From Kitasatospora kifunensis (GTDB taxonomy: Bacteria > Actinomycetota > Actinomycetes > Streptomycetales > Streptomycetaceae), in NCBI RefSeq assembly GCF_014203855.1, contig NZ_JACHJV010000001.1, forward strand, positions 4,898,001 through 4,962,000: DNA of 64,000 bases. The letters are read 5' to 3'. Below the pieces are notes generated by a model. The model made no database searches. It worked only from the letters and a program-made list of their open reading frames with translations, and was not told where the DNA came from. Shown here in pieces: positions 1 through 8,675 of the stretch; positions within the stretch are counted from its first letter, which is position 1; every line of letters starts with the position of its first letter. A program made the translations under genes and the position numbers.

Positions 1-2
1 GC

Positions 3-1472
3 GTGGCAGTTCCCGGTACCGAAGCGAACCCGAGCGCGTCCACCCCCGACGGTCCACCCGCGGGGGGCGGCGAGCCGACCCCGGCCGCGGCCAGGGCGCC
101 CTACCGCAAGCTCTACCGCAGTCCGCACTCGCGGATGCTGGGCGGGGTGGCGCACGGGCTCGCGATGCACCTGGGGCTGCCGGTGGTCTGGGTGCGGGCG
201 GCCTTCGTGCTGCTCACCTTCGCCAACGGGCTCGGCGTGCTGCTGTACGCGGTCTTCTGGTTCGTGGTGCCGATCGGCCTCGATGAGCCCGTCCGGGGTC
301 AACGGGGTGTCAGTTACGTCTGGGCGAACGGCCAGTTCGTCCCGGCCGGCGCCTCCGGGGTGACCCCCGACCCGCTGCGCAAGGGGCGGCGCGGCCGGCT
401 CGGCAGGCTGCGGGACGTGCTGCAGGGCACCTTCCAGGGGGAACCGGTGATCGCCGAGGAGAGCGCGGTGGGCGGCGGCTCGCCCGGCTCGGCCAGCCGG
501 CAGAACCTCGGCCAACTGGCCGCCCTGCTGATGCTGGTCATCGGCGTGATGGCGCTGCTCAACGTGCTGAACATCCAGTCCTCCAGCCCCTACACCTGGC
601 CGCTGCTGGCGATCGGCGTCGGCGTCGCGCTGGTCTGGCGGCAGGCCGACGACTCGCGCTGGCAGCGCTGGTTCGGCCTGCAGGGCGGCGGCAAGCGGCG
701 GGTGGCCTTCGCCCGGGTCGGCGTCGGCGTGCTGCTGGTGACCGTGGGCATCATCGGCTTCCTGGTGCTGCAGGGCACCGGCTCCACGCTCGCCGCGGTC
801 ATCGAGGCCTCGCTGGCGGTGCTGGCCGGGGTGCTGGTGCTGACCGGTCCCTACGCGCTGCGGATGTGGCAGGACCTCGCCGCCGAGCGGACCGCCCGGA
901 TCCGGGCCCAGGAGCGGGCCGAGATCGCCGCGCACATCCACGACTCGGTGCTGCACACCCTCACCCTGATCCAGCGCCGCTCGGAGGACCCCAAGGAGGT
1001 CCAGCGCCTGGCCCGGGCCCAGGAGCGCGAGCTGCGGCTGTGGCTCTACCGCCCCGAGGCCGCCGCCGAGGCGGCTCCCGACACGCTGGCCGAGCGGCTG
1101 CGCTCGGTGGTGGCCGAGGTCGAGGACCGGCACGGGGTGCCGGTCGAGCTGGTCTGCGTCGGCGACTGCCCGATGGACGACCGGATCGCCGCTCAGATGC
1201 AGGCCGCGCGTGAGGCGATGGTGAACGCGGCCAAGTACGGTGGCGGGGGACCGGTGCAGGTCTACGCCGAGGTGGAGGGGAGGACGGTGTCGGTGTTCGT
1301 GCGCGACCACGGCCCCGGCTTCGACCCGGATACCGTGCCGGAGGACCGGATGGGCGTCCGCGAGTCGATCATCGGCCGAATGAAGCGCAACGGTGGCACC
1401 GCACGGGTGCGTCCCGCGCCGGACGGCGGCACCGAGGTCGAGTTGGAGATGGAGAGAGCTGCTGATGACTGA
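3..1472 (+). CDS. PspC-domain sensor histidine kinase
   Basis: Membrane sensor kinase that would phosphorylate the regulator encoded just downstream. A Pro/Ala-rich start leads into a PspC domain (about residues 34-93, with 'MLGGVAHGLA' and 'FWFVVPI'). About four further hydrophobic spans lie between residues 170 and 285, then a HisKA_3-type dimerisation helix carrying 'HIHDSVLHTL' (phospho-acceptor His probably residue 313). The HATPase domain (about 395-485) shows 'EAMVNAAKYG' as N box and 'DHGPGFD' as G1 box. The GTG at position 3 is the first possible start in view; a start upstream of the window cannot be excluded. It overlaps the regulator gene by 8 bp, so the pair is translationally coupled. 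PspC domains are linked to envelope stress in other bacteria, but the signal here is unknown. Confidence 0.9.
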   Translation: MAVPGTEANPSASTPDGPPAGGGEPTPAAARAPYRKLYRSPHSRMLGGVAHGLAMHLGLPVVWVRAAFVLLTFANGLGVLLYAVFWFVVPIGLDEPVRGQRGVSYVWANGQFVPAGASGVTPDPLRKGRRGRLGRLRDVLQGTFQGEPVIAEESAVGGGSPGSASRQNLGQLAALLMLVIGVMALLNVLNIQSSSPYTWPLLAIGVGVALVWRQADDSRWQRWFGLQGGGKRRVAFARVGVGVLLVTVGIIGFLVLQGTGSTLAAVIEASLAVLAGVLVLTGPYALRMWQDLAAERTARIRAQERAEIAAHIHDSVLHTLTLIQRRSEDPKEVQRLARAQERELRLWLYRPEAAAEAAPDTLAERLRSVVAEVEDRHGVPVELVCVGDCPMDDRIAAQMQAAREAMVNAAKYGGGGPVQVYAEVEGRTVSVFVRDHGPGFDPDTVPEDRMGVRESIIGRMKRNGGTARVRPAPDGGTEVELEMERAADD

Positions 1473-2166
1473 CGCTGTTGCGCCTGACCCCGGGGCGCAG
1501 GGCCCCGACCGGGTGGCGCGGGTGGTCCTGGTGGACGACCACCGGATGTTCCGCACCGGCGTGCGGGCCGAGATCGGCCGCACCGAGGTCACCGGTATCG
1601 ACGTGGTGGGCGAGGCCGACGACGTCGAGTCGGCGGTGCGGGTGGTCGCCGAGGCCCGCCCCGACGTGGTGCTGCTCGACGTCCACCTGCCCGGCGGTGG
1701 CGGCGTCGAGGTGCTGCGCCGCTCCACCGCGGTGATGGGCGAGCCGGGTGGCGTGAAGTTCCTGGCGCTGTCCGTCTCCGACGCCGCCGAGGACGTGATC
1801 GGCGTGATCCGCGGCGGCGCCCGCGGCTACGTCACCAAGACCATCACCGGCACCGACCTGGTCAACGCGATCTTCCGGATCGCCGACGGCGATGCGGTCT
1901 TCTCGCCGCGGCTGGCCGGTTTCGTGCTGGACGCCTTCGCCGCCACCGACACCCCGCCGGTGGACGAGGACCTCGACCGCCTGACCCAGCGCGAGCGCGA
2001 GGTGCTGCGGCTGATCGCGCGCGGGTACGCGTACAAGGAGATCGCCAAGCAGCTCTTCATCTCGGTGAAGACGGTGGAGAGCCATGTCTCGGCGGTGCTG
2101 CGCAAGCTGCAGCTGAGCAACCGTCACGAGCTGACCCGCTGGGCGACGGCGCGCCGGCTGGTCTGA
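1465..2166 (+). CDS. NarL/FixJ-family response regulator
   Basis: DNA-binding response regulator of 233 residues, cognate to the upstream PspC kinase. The receiver domain has the acidic 'VDDHRMF' cluster, phosphorylatable Asp72 in 'VVLLDVHLPG' and the switch Lys in 'GYVTKTITG'. The C-terminal LuxR-type helix-turn-helix is clear ('LTQREREVLRLIARG', 'SVKTVESHVS'). The ATG at 1465 was chosen because GGAGAG lies 8 nt upstream and the protein then begins MTDAVAPD; a longer in-frame reading from 1393 lies inside the kinase gene and is unlikely. It is followed directly by a strong hairpin, so the operon ends here. Confidence 0.93.
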   Translation: MTDAVAPDPGAQGPDRVARVVLVDDHRMFRTGVRAEIGRTEVTGIDVVGEADDVESAVRVVAEARPDVVLLDVHLPGGGGVEVLRRSTAVMGEPGGVKFLALSVSDAAEDVIGVIRGGARGYVTKTITGTDLVNAIFRIADGDAVFSPRLAGFVLDAFAATDTPPVDEDLDRLTQREREVLRLIARGYAYKEIAKQLFISVKTVESHVSAVLRKLQLSNRHELTRWATARRLV

Positions 2167-2176
2167 GTTCCGGCTC

Positions 2177-2230
2177 GCCCCAATGACTTCAGGCCCGTGC
2201 CGGATGGCACGGGCCTGAAGTCATTGGGGC
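2177..2230. terminator. Bidirectional terminator, 25-bp perfect stem
   Basis: Positions 2177-2201 and 2206-2230 are exact reverse complements with a GGAT loop. The hairpin sits between the stop of the response regulator (+) and the stop of the acyltransferase (-), so it can serve both convergent genes. Confidence 0.85.
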
Positions 2231-2234
2231 GTTC

Positions 2235-3635
2235 TCAGTGCTGCGGGGCCGGTCCGGCCGGCGTCCCGGCGGTCTCGGCAACCGCGGGCTCGGCAACCGC
2301 GGTCTCGGGCTTCGGCTGCGGGAAGCGACGGTCCAGCATCGTCTGGACCCGCTTGCCGAGGCGCTGGCCGGGCAGCTCCAGGAACCGATGGCTGAGCGGG
2401 GCGATGACGAAGACCAGCGCCAGCATCGCCACCTTCGGCTCGTACGAGCGCCAGCCGGTGTCCGGGACGTAGAAGTACTTGCGCACCGCCCAGTCGGTCA
2501 GCCACAGGATCGGCAGGTGCACCAGGTAGACCGAGTAGCTGATCTTGCCGAGCCAGGTCAGCACCCGCGGCCAGCGGCGGTTGCGCAGCAGCATGCCGAT
2601 GCCGAAGGTGAGCCAGGCCGCCAGCACCGCGAAGGCGAAGGTGTGCCAGGAGTTCTTGGTCCAGGTGCGGTCGACGGCGCCGCCGCGGTTGTACATGTAG
2701 CCGCACAGGAAGCCGGCCGCGAGCACGAACAGGCAGCAGACCCAGGCCAGGGTGCGGTCGATCTGCTTCTTCTCGGCCCGGAAGATCGCCGTGCCGGCGA
2801 ACATCGTGCCCAGGATCAGCATGCTCTCGAAGAAGGTGGAGCGGGCGTTGAAGAAGAGCAGCACCGCGCCGAGGCCGCCGAGCGTCAGGGCCCCGGTGCG
2901 GATCGCCTCCGGTCGGCCGCTCAGCACGCAGACCATGCCGGTGACCAGCACCAGCACGACGGCGATGATCAGGTGGTGCACCACCTGGCCGTGCTGCCCG
3001 GCCTGGGCCAGGTTCTGCGGGGTGAGCTTCTGCGGCTCGACCCAGCCGCCGAGCAGCAGGGCCGCGCCCGCGAAGAAGACCGAGATCGGCGCGCTGCGCC
3101 GGTGCCAGCCCTTGACGAACAGTGCGCTGACGAAGAAGTAGAAGACCATCTCGTAGCAGAGCGTCCACATCACGCCGAGCGCGTTCTCGACGCCCATCAT
3201 GTCCTGCAGCAGCGTCAGGTTGGCGACGGCCGACCAGGTCGGGTAGTGGATGTAGTCGCTCTGGACCGTGTAGCGGCCGGCCCCGTACACGATCATGCTG
3301 ATGGCGACCACGACCACCAGCACCGGGTAGATCCGGAAGATCCGTCCGACCCAGAACGCCCGCACATCGCCCCGGCGCTCCAGCGATGCGGGTACGATGT
3401 ATCCGCTCACCAGGAAGAACACCATCACCGCGTACAGCCCGAGGTCGAAGTTGTCCTCGAAGGCGTTGCCGCCCGGAATCATCGGGATGATGAAGGAGTG
3501 GTGGACCGCGACGAGCAGTGCGGCGATACCGCGCAGTCCGTCGAGCCAGCCGAGCCGGGAAGCGGGCCGATCGGCACGGTTTGTCGCTGAGGGGCCGGCC
3601 GGGGATTCGGCGGGCTGGCGTTCAATCACGGTCAC
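2235..3635 (-). CDS. Acyltransferase 3 family membrane protein
   Basis: Integral membrane acyltransferase of the OafA/YrhL (Acyl_transf_3) type, 466 residues. These proteins move acetyl or other acyl groups onto envelope sugars or secondary metabolites. The family signature near the N terminus is visible ('LDGLRGIAALLVAVHHS', residues about 30-46), followed by about ten hydrophobic helices. The N-terminal 25 residues are polar and the C-terminal 40 residues form an Ala/Pro/Glu-rich cytoplasmic tail. The GTG start at 3635 has no clear Shine-Dalgarno; a TAGGCT hexamer 11 nt upstream hints at a very short leader. Being next to three membrane glycosyltransferases suggests a glycan substrate, but the acceptor cannot be read from sequence. 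Confidence 0.88.
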   Translation of the reverse strand: MTVIERQPAESPAGPSATNRADRPASRLGWLDGLRGIAALLVAVHHSFIIPMIPGGNAFEDNFDLGLYAVMVFFLVSGYIVPASLERRGDVRAFWVGRIFRIYPVLVVVVAISMIVYGAGRYTVQSDYIHYPTWSAVANLTLLQDMMGVENALGVMWTLCYEMVFYFFVSALFVKGWHRRSAPISVFFAGAALLLGGWVEPQKLTPQNLAQAGQHGQVVHHLIIAVVLVLVTGMVCVLSGRPEAIRTGALTLGGLGAVLLFFNARSTFFESMLILGTMFAGTAIFRAEKKQIDRTLAWVCCLFVLAAGFLCGYMYNRGGAVDRTWTKNSWHTFAFAVLAAWLTFGIGMLLRNRRWPRVLTWLGKISYSVYLVHLPILWLTDWAVRKYFYVPDTGWRSYEPKVAMLALVFVIAPLSHRFLELPGQRLGKRVQTMLDRRFPQPKPETAVAEPAVAETAGTPAGPAPQH

Positions 3636-3986
3636 AGGGGGAGGCTAGCCTACCCACTCCGCGCCCCGCACAGGCTGTCACACGCCGGGGAGGGCCCTGT
3701 CACAGAGCGTTCGTATGGGGAGGGTGCGCCCGCCGCCGCGCTTCGGACGGCGGCTGGGGCCGCCGCTTCCGGGACGGCAGCGGCCATAATAGGGTGGCCC
3801 CCACGCCGGACCGGGTGGGGGTTTCGGAGGATCTGACGCTTCGTCGTACGGTCTCCAAGGCGCCGGGCTCGTCCCGCGCCCGCACATCGTCGTAGCCACC
3901 CCGAATGTAACCGCTGATCGGGTGCCGTGCCGCGCCGTTGTGGCGCCTTCATAACACCCGCACGATCTCATAACCGACGGAGCACG
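3636..3986. other. Divergent intergenic region, 351 bp
   Basis: Separates the acyltransferase (-) and the GT87 gene (+) and should hold both promoters. Visible are a TAGGCT box 11 nt before the acyltransferase start (3647-3652 on the minus strand), two CTGTCAC copies near 3675 and 3698, a GC-rich hairpin near 3728-3753, and the motif CCATAATAGGGTG at 3784-3796, which recurs upstream of the next glycosyltransferase. No gene is evident. Confidence 0.4.
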
Positions 3987-5279
3987 ATGCCTGACACCAT
4001 GACGGAGACGCAGCCGCGGTCGGCCGCGGGCGCCTCCACCGGATCGTCCTCCTCGGGGGGAAGACCCGCGCTGGTGTGGTGGAGGCCCGACACCTGGCCG
4101 ATGCGCGTGCTCGCGCCGCTGGGTTACTGGGCCTCCACCCGACTCATCATGATCATGATGGTCTTCCAGACCCACGAGGACTCCACGGGCGAGGTGAACC
4201 GCCTCTACCAGAGCTGGGCGCACATCCTGCAGGGCGGGTCCTACCCGATAGGCGACACCACCTGGCAGTACCCGCCCGGGGCGGCCGGGGTGATGCTCGC
4301 GCCGCTGGCGATCCCCGGCGTGAACTACGTGCTGGGCTTCATCGTGGTGACCCTGCTGGCCGACCTGGTGGTGATGGCCGCACTGCTCCGGTACGGCACC
4401 CGCCCCGAGAGGTCGCTGGCCGGCGCCTGGGTCTGGCTGCTGATGCTGCCGCTGATGCTCTTCATCCCCTACGCGCGCTACGACGTGATAGTCACCTTCT
4501 TCGCGGTGCTGGCGCTGCTCTGGCTGCAGGGCCGACCCTGGCTGGGCGGCGGGATGGCCGCCCTCGGCGCCATGATCAAGGTCTGGCCGGCCTTCGCGGT
4601 CTTCGGCGCACCGCGCGGCCGGAGCCTGTGGCAGGTCGTGGTCGGCTTCGTCGCCGCGGCCGGCTCGCTGGTGGCGATCGCCGCGCTGCTCTTCAAGGGC
4701 TCGTTCGGCTTCCTGGACGAGCAGGGCAACCGAGGCGTGGAGTACGAGTCGCTGCCGGGCAGCGCGCTGCTGGTCGCGCACCACTTCGGCTACCAGGGCA
4801 GGATCGAGTACCGGTTCGGCTCGCTGGAGGTCGTCGGGCCGTACGTCGACGAGATCGGCAAGGCCATGCTGGTGGCCAGCGTGGTCGGCTTCTGCTGGCT
4901 GCTGCTCTGGCGGCTGCGGGCCCGGACCTTCTCGGCCGCGACCCCGGCGGACGCGGCGCTCGCCGTGGTGCTGGTCTTCATCACCACCAGCCGGGTGATC
5001 AGCCCGCAGTACCTGATCTGGGTGGCCGGTATCGGGGCGGTCTGCCTCAGCTTCAAGAGCACCACCCAGCGCCCGATCGTCGGCATCCTGGTGCTCGCCA
5101 CCGCGATGACCTCGGTCGAGTTCCCGCTCTTCTTCCAGAGCCTGATCAACGGCTCGGCGGGCTTCCAGGCGCTGCTGCTCGCCCGCAACGTGCTGCTGCT
5201 GGTCGCGACCGTCTGGTCCTGCGTTCGGCTGTGGCGCTCGACGGTGCCCGGTCGGCGCCACCGCCACGCGGCCGCCTGA
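3987..5279 (+). CDS. GT87 (DUF2029) polyprenol-sugar mannosyltransferase-like protein
   Basis: Multi-spanning GT-C glycosyltransferase of about 430 residues, resembling the DUF2029/GT87 family that uses polyprenyl-phosphate mannose to extend envelope glycans in Actinobacteria. The family-like 'WQYPPGAAG' motif follows the first extracytoplasmic loop, 'PYARYDV' and 'IKVWPAF' lie in the core, and about ten hydrophobic segments follow. ATG 3987 is preceded by GGAG 4 nt upstream; ATG 4002 (fifth codon) is an alternative. Two more GT-C genes follow on the same strand, so the three probably serve one pathway. The sugar and acceptor are not determinable. Confidence 0.82.
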   Translation: MPDTMTETQPRSAAGASTGSSSSGGRPALVWWRPDTWPMRVLAPLGYWASTRLIMIMMVFQTHEDSTGEVNRLYQSWAHILQGGSYPIGDTTWQYPPGAAGVMLAPLAIPGVNYVLGFIVVTLLADLVVMAALLRYGTRPERSLAGAWVWLLMLPLMLFIPYARYDVIVTFFAVLALLWLQGRPWLGGGMAALGAMIKVWPAFAVFGAPRGRSLWQVVVGFVAAAGSLVAIAALLFKGSFGFLDEQGNRGVEYESLPGSALLVAHHFGYQGRIEYRFGSLEVVGPYVDEIGKAMLVASVVGFCWLLLWRLRARTFSAATPADAALAVVLVFITTSRVISPQYLIWVAGIGAVCLSFKSTTQRPIVGILVLATAMTSVEFPLFFQSLINGSAGFQALLLARNVLLLVATVWSCVRLWRSTVPGRRHRHAAA

Positions 5280-5304
5280 GGCCTTTGCCCCGCAGTACCG
5301 ACGA

Positions 5305-5326
5305 AGTCGGGCGACCGAGCCCGACT
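5305..5326 (+). terminator. Short hairpin after the GT87 gene
   Basis: AGTCGGG at 5305-5311 pairs with CCCGACT at 5320-5326 around an 8-nt loop. It is weaker than the other terminators in this window and may only attenuate read-through into the next glycosyltransferase. Confidence 0.35.
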
Positions 5327-5401
5327 GCCATAATGAGGTGTTGTGATCAATAGCGAGGAAGCCCTGAGGCATTACCCCGGCCGCGCAGTGGGTGGTCGGT
5401 A

Positions 5402-6673
5402 GTGGCTCCCCAGCTGATGGACAAGGCCACCGCCGAGCCGACGGCTGAGCGCGGCGGAGCCCGGGGCGGGGCGGCCCGCCTGGGAACGGCGCTGCTGCGC
5501 TCGCTGCGCTGGGCGGCGCCGGCGCTGCTCGGGTACCTGGTGGTGCGGGCGATCGGCATCGCGGTGCTGCTGGACTGGCACGTGGTGTACAAGCAGGTGA
5601 CCGTGGAGTCCGGCCGCTCGGGCCTGTACTCGCTGGCGAAGCTGTGGGACGCGATCTGGTACCAGAAGATCGCCCAGCACGGCTATGCCGGTACGCCCGC
5701 GACGCCCGGCCCGATCGCGCCCTACCAGCCCTACGCGTTCTTCCCCGTCTACCCGATGATGGTGCGGGTCTTCTGGTGGGTACTGCCGCTGCCGATCTAC
5801 TACGCGGCGCTGGTGGCCGCCTGGGTCTCCTCGCTGGCCGCGGCCTGGGGCATCTTCGCGGTGGCCGACAAGCTGTACGGCCGCCGCACCGGCGTGATCG
5901 CCGCCGTGCTGTGGGGTGTGACCCCGTACGCGGTGGTGGAGAGCATGGCCTACTCCGAGCTGCCGTTCTGCGCGCTCGCCGCCTGGACCATGTACGCGGC
6001 GATCACCCGGCGCTGGGTGCTGGCGGGGGTGCTCAGCACGCTGGCCGGACTGACCCGTCCCACCGGCGCGGCGGTCGCCGCCGCCGTCGGCATCGGGGCG
6101 GCCTGGGTGCTGCTCTCGCAGTGGTGGCAGGAGCGCCGCGGCACGCTGCGGGCCGAGGACCGGATCGCCTGGTGGCGGCTGGTGCTGGGGGCCGGGATCG
6201 CGCCGCTGGGCTTCGTCGGCTTCATCGCCTGGGTCGGATACGTCAAGGGCAGCGCGACCGGCTACTTCGACGTGCAGAAGGCCTGGGACTCGCACTTCGA
6301 CTTCGGGAAGTCCACCTGGGAGTCCTTCCACCACATGGTGACGACGCAGGGCGGGGTCTGGCTGCCCGATCCGATGGTGGCGGCCACCCTCCTGGTCTCG
6401 GTGGTGCTGCTGGTGGTCTCGATCCTGCAGCGCCAGCCGCTGGTACTGATCGTCTTCAGCGCGGTGACGCTGGTCCTGGCGCTGGGCGATGCGGCGTACT
6501 TCAACTCGCGCGCCCGCTTCCTGCTCCCGGCCTTCGGGCTGCTGCTGCCGGTGGCCGCGGGCCTGGCCAGGTCCAAAACCCGTGGGCTTGCCGCGACCGT
6601 GCTCACCAGCGCGGCGCTCTGCTCGGCCGTCTACGGCGGCTATGTGGTCTTCGTCTACCCGAACTCACCGTGA
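5402..6673 (+). CDS. PIG-V-like membrane mannosyltransferase
   Basis: GT-C glycosyltransferase of 423 residues resembling the PIG-V family. The pattern near residues 80-120, 'LWDAIWYQKIAQHGY' followed by 'YAFFPVYPMM', is the typical first-loop signature of that family. About nine hydrophobic helices follow, with 'LAGLTRPTGA' in the middle. In eukaryotes PIG-V adds a mannose to the GPI anchor; bacterial members are thought to act on lipid-linked or protein-linked mannans, but the role here is not shown. GTG 5402 is the longest start; ATG 5417 (sixth codon) is an alternative, and neither has a strong ribosome binding site. The gene is 122 bp after GT87 and 31 bp before the next glycosyltransferase. 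Confidence 0.82.
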   Translation: MAPQLMDKATAEPTAERGGARGGAARLGTALLRSLRWAAPALLGYLVVRAIGIAVLLDWHVVYKQVTVESGRSGLYSLAKLWDAIWYQKIAQHGYAGTPATPGPIAPYQPYAFFPVYPMMVRVFWWVLPLPIYYAALVAAWVSSLAAAWGIFAVADKLYGRRTGVIAAVLWGVTPYAVVESMAYSELPFCALAAWTMYAAITRRWVLAGVLSTLAGLTRPTGAAVAAAVGIGAAWVLLSQWWQERRGTLRAEDRIAWWRLVLGAGIAPLGFVGFIAWVGYVKGSATGYFDVQKAWDSHFDFGKSTWESFHHMVTTQGGVWLPDPMVAATLLVSVVLLVVSILQRQPLVLIVFSAVTLVLALGDAAYFNSRARFLLPAFGLLLPVAAGLARSKTRGLAATVLTSAALCSAVYGGYVVFVYPNSP

Positions 6674-6704
6674 TCCCCTTCAGAGAAGCTGGCAGGCAGT
6701 TGAG

Positions 6705-8264
6705 ATGAGCCTCGACACGACGGACGGCGCGGCCGACGTCACCGAGAACGCGTCGGCGCGGCAGGCGTGGACCGGCGGCGACGGCCCGGTCCGTCGTGCG
6801 CTGCGGCTGGCGAGCCGGGCCTACTGGCTCTGGCCGGCTCTGCTGACCCTGGCGGTCTGCCGCTACCACGGCGACCGGGTGGGGCTGTGGCGCGACGAGC
6901 TGGCGACCTGGAGCGCGATCAACCGCAGCAACGGTCAGCTCATCGACCTGCTGAAGAAGACCGACGCGGTCACCGGCACGTACTACTTCCTGCTGAAGGG
7001 CTGGGCGGCCGTCTTCGGCCACTCCGTGATCACCCTGCGGATGCCGTCGATGCTCGCGATGGCGGGGGCGGCGGCCTTCATCGGGCTGATCGGCCGCCAG
7101 CTCTTCGGCAAGCGGGTCGGGGTGGCCGCGGGGCTCCTGTTCGCCTTCATCCCGTCGATCACCCGCTACGGGCAGGAGGCGCGCGGCTACGCCTTCGCGG
7201 TCCTGCTGGTCACCGCCGCGACCTGGCTGCTGCTGCGGGTGCTGGAGCGGCCCCGGGTGGGGGCCTTCCTGGGCTACGGGCTCTGCCTGGCGGGCGCTGG
7301 CCTGTTCCACCTGGTCGCCATGGTCGTCGTGGTCAGCCACGGCGCGATCGTCCTGCTGCGCTGGCGGACCTCCAGGGACCGGCGCCTGCTGGTCGGGTTC
7401 GCCCTGGGGACCGTACTCGCGCTGGTGCTGCTGATCCCGCTGATCATCATCGGCCAGCGGGAGGTGCACGGGCAGCTCGGCTGGCTGGGGGCGCCGACCT
7501 TCGGCTACATCGCCAGTCCGTTCTTCAGCACGCTCTTCGCCTCGACCTGGGTGAGCTACGGCGTCTTCATCCTGGCCTGCCTCCCGCTGGCCTGGTCGCG
7601 CGGCCGGCGTCCGGCGGCCGAGCTGGCGCTGATCGCCGTGCTGCCGATCGTGCTGGTCTGGATCGTCTCCCAGAAGTCGCCGTACTTCCTCGACCGGTAC
7701 CTGCTGTTCACCGTTCCGTTCTGGGCGCTGCTCGCCGCCGCCGGCGCGATGGCGCTGCGGCCCCGGGTGGTGGGCGCGCTGGCGCTGATCATGGTGGTGC
7801 TCTCCGGCGTCCAGGACCAGCAGCAGGTGCGCAAGTGGGACGCGCGGGAGTTCTCGGACTCGCGGGCCGCCGCGGCCTTCATCGCCAAGAACTACCAGCC
7901 GGGTGACGCGATCGCGCCGGAGAGCTCCCCGGTGGTGGACAACAACTACTGGGTGCTCCAGCTCGACACCGCGCTGCGCCTCTACCTGCCGTCCCACATC
8001 CAGCCGAGGGACGTGTTCGAGGCGGCCACTCCGGTCCAGGCGAACAGCCTGTACCTGACGCAGTGCCCCCTCGACCAGTCCGCAGCCTGCCTGGGAACCA
8101 GCGCGCCGCGGGTGTGGGTGGTCACGGTGGACTACAACAACTACCCGTTCGACGGCTTCCCCAAGGAGCAGGTGAAGGCGCTCCAGGCGGAGTACCCGAA
8201 GCAGACGGTCACGCGGCTGGCGGGCTCGCAGGGTCGGCTCATGGTGACGCTGATGGAGAAGTAG
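6705..8264 (+). CDS. ArnT/PMT-like GT-C glycosyltransferase
   Basis: Membrane glycosyltransferase of 519 residues with the layout of the GT39/ArnT (PMT_2) superfamily. After a cytoplasmic N terminus and first helix comes 'WRDELATW' (residues 62-69), the acidic first-loop motif typical of these enzymes. 'YGQEARGYA' follows about 90 residues later, as in RfbX/ArnT-like proteins, then about ten helices and a soluble C-terminal domain. ATG 6705 was chosen over the longer reading from 6489 because that extension lies inside the upstream gene. The lipid-phosphate sugar donor is a family expectation, not visible. The 3' end overlaps a small antisense gene by 26 bp. Confidence 0.85.
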   Translation: MSLDTTDGAADVTENASARQAWTGGDGPVRRALRLASRAYWLWPALLTLAVCRYHGDRVGLWRDELATWSAINRSNGQLIDLLKKTDAVTGTYYFLLKGWAAVFGHSVITLRMPSMLAMAGAAAFIGLIGRQLFGKRVGVAAGLLFAFIPSITRYGQEARGYAFAVLLVTAATWLLLRVLERPRVGAFLGYGLCLAGAGLFHLVAMVVVVSHGAIVLLRWRTSRDRRLLVGFALGTVLALVLLIPLIIIGQREVHGQLGWLGAPTFGYIASPFFSTLFASTWVSYGVFILACLPLAWSRGRRPAAELALIAVLPIVLVWIVSQKSPYFLDRYLLFTVPFWALLAAAGAMALRPRVVGALALIMVVLSGVQDQQQVRKWDAREFSDSRAAAAFIAKNYQPGDAIAPESSPVVDNNYWVLQLDTALRLYLPSHIQPRDVFEAATPVQANSLYLTQCPLDQSAACLGTSAPRVWVVTVDYNNYPFDGFPKEQVKALQAEYPKQTVTRLAGSQGRLMVTLMEK

Positions 8265-8514
8265 CCGTACCGGACAGGGCGTTCACCGCCGGGTCCGAGT
8301 CATCTGGTTGGTTCAACCCGTCCGGTCCGTCCAGCTCGGTGAGGGTCGGGCCGGCGGGGGCCGTGGGCAGTGGGCTCACGTGGTCCTGGGCGCTCAGCGC
8401 GGCCAGGGACAGGACCCCGGCCAGCGTGAGGCCCGCCAGCGTGCCCGCCGCGCGCAGGGCGCGGCGGGTGTGCGGGGGGACCAGGGGGCGGCGGGGTCGG
8501 CGGTGCGTGCCCAT
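8239..8514 (-). CDS. Small membrane-anchored hypothetical protein
   Basis: Short protein of 91 residues that I do not recognise. It has a strongly basic start (MGTHRRPRRP), one hydrophobic helix (about residues 19-41, 'LRAAGTLAGLTLAGVLSLAAL') trimmed here to its core 'LAGLTLAGVLSLAAL', and a Pro/Asp/Ser-rich tail that would lie outside the membrane. This architecture looks like a real small envelope protein rather than a shadow frame. The start is ATG at 8514, with only a weak ribosome binding site. Its last 26 bp run antisense to the end of the glycosyltransferase gene, and it is divergent from pcrA. Confidence 0.5.
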   Translation of the reverse strand: MGTHRRPRRPLVPPHTRRALRAAGTLAGLTLAGVLSLAALSAQDHVSPLPTAPAGPTLTELDGPDGLNQPDDSDPAVNALSGTATSPSASP

Positions 8515-8675
8515 GCGGGGACGGTAGCGGGCGGACGGGCAGAGCCGGGCGACGCCGCGGGCGGCGCGGTGGGCGATGACCGGAACTGAGCGGCCGGTGG
8601 CCTGAGCCGATCACCGTTGCCGGGTTTCCGGCGGCCGCCGGTTCTGTCGGTGGCGGGCCATAGACTCGGAGGGCC

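Noticed and set aside
8239..8514. Discarding the 91-residue minus-strand frame as a shadow
   Set aside because: Rejected the dismissal: its basic start, single helix and polar tail are coherent and it lies mostly outside other genes, so it was kept at moderate confidence.
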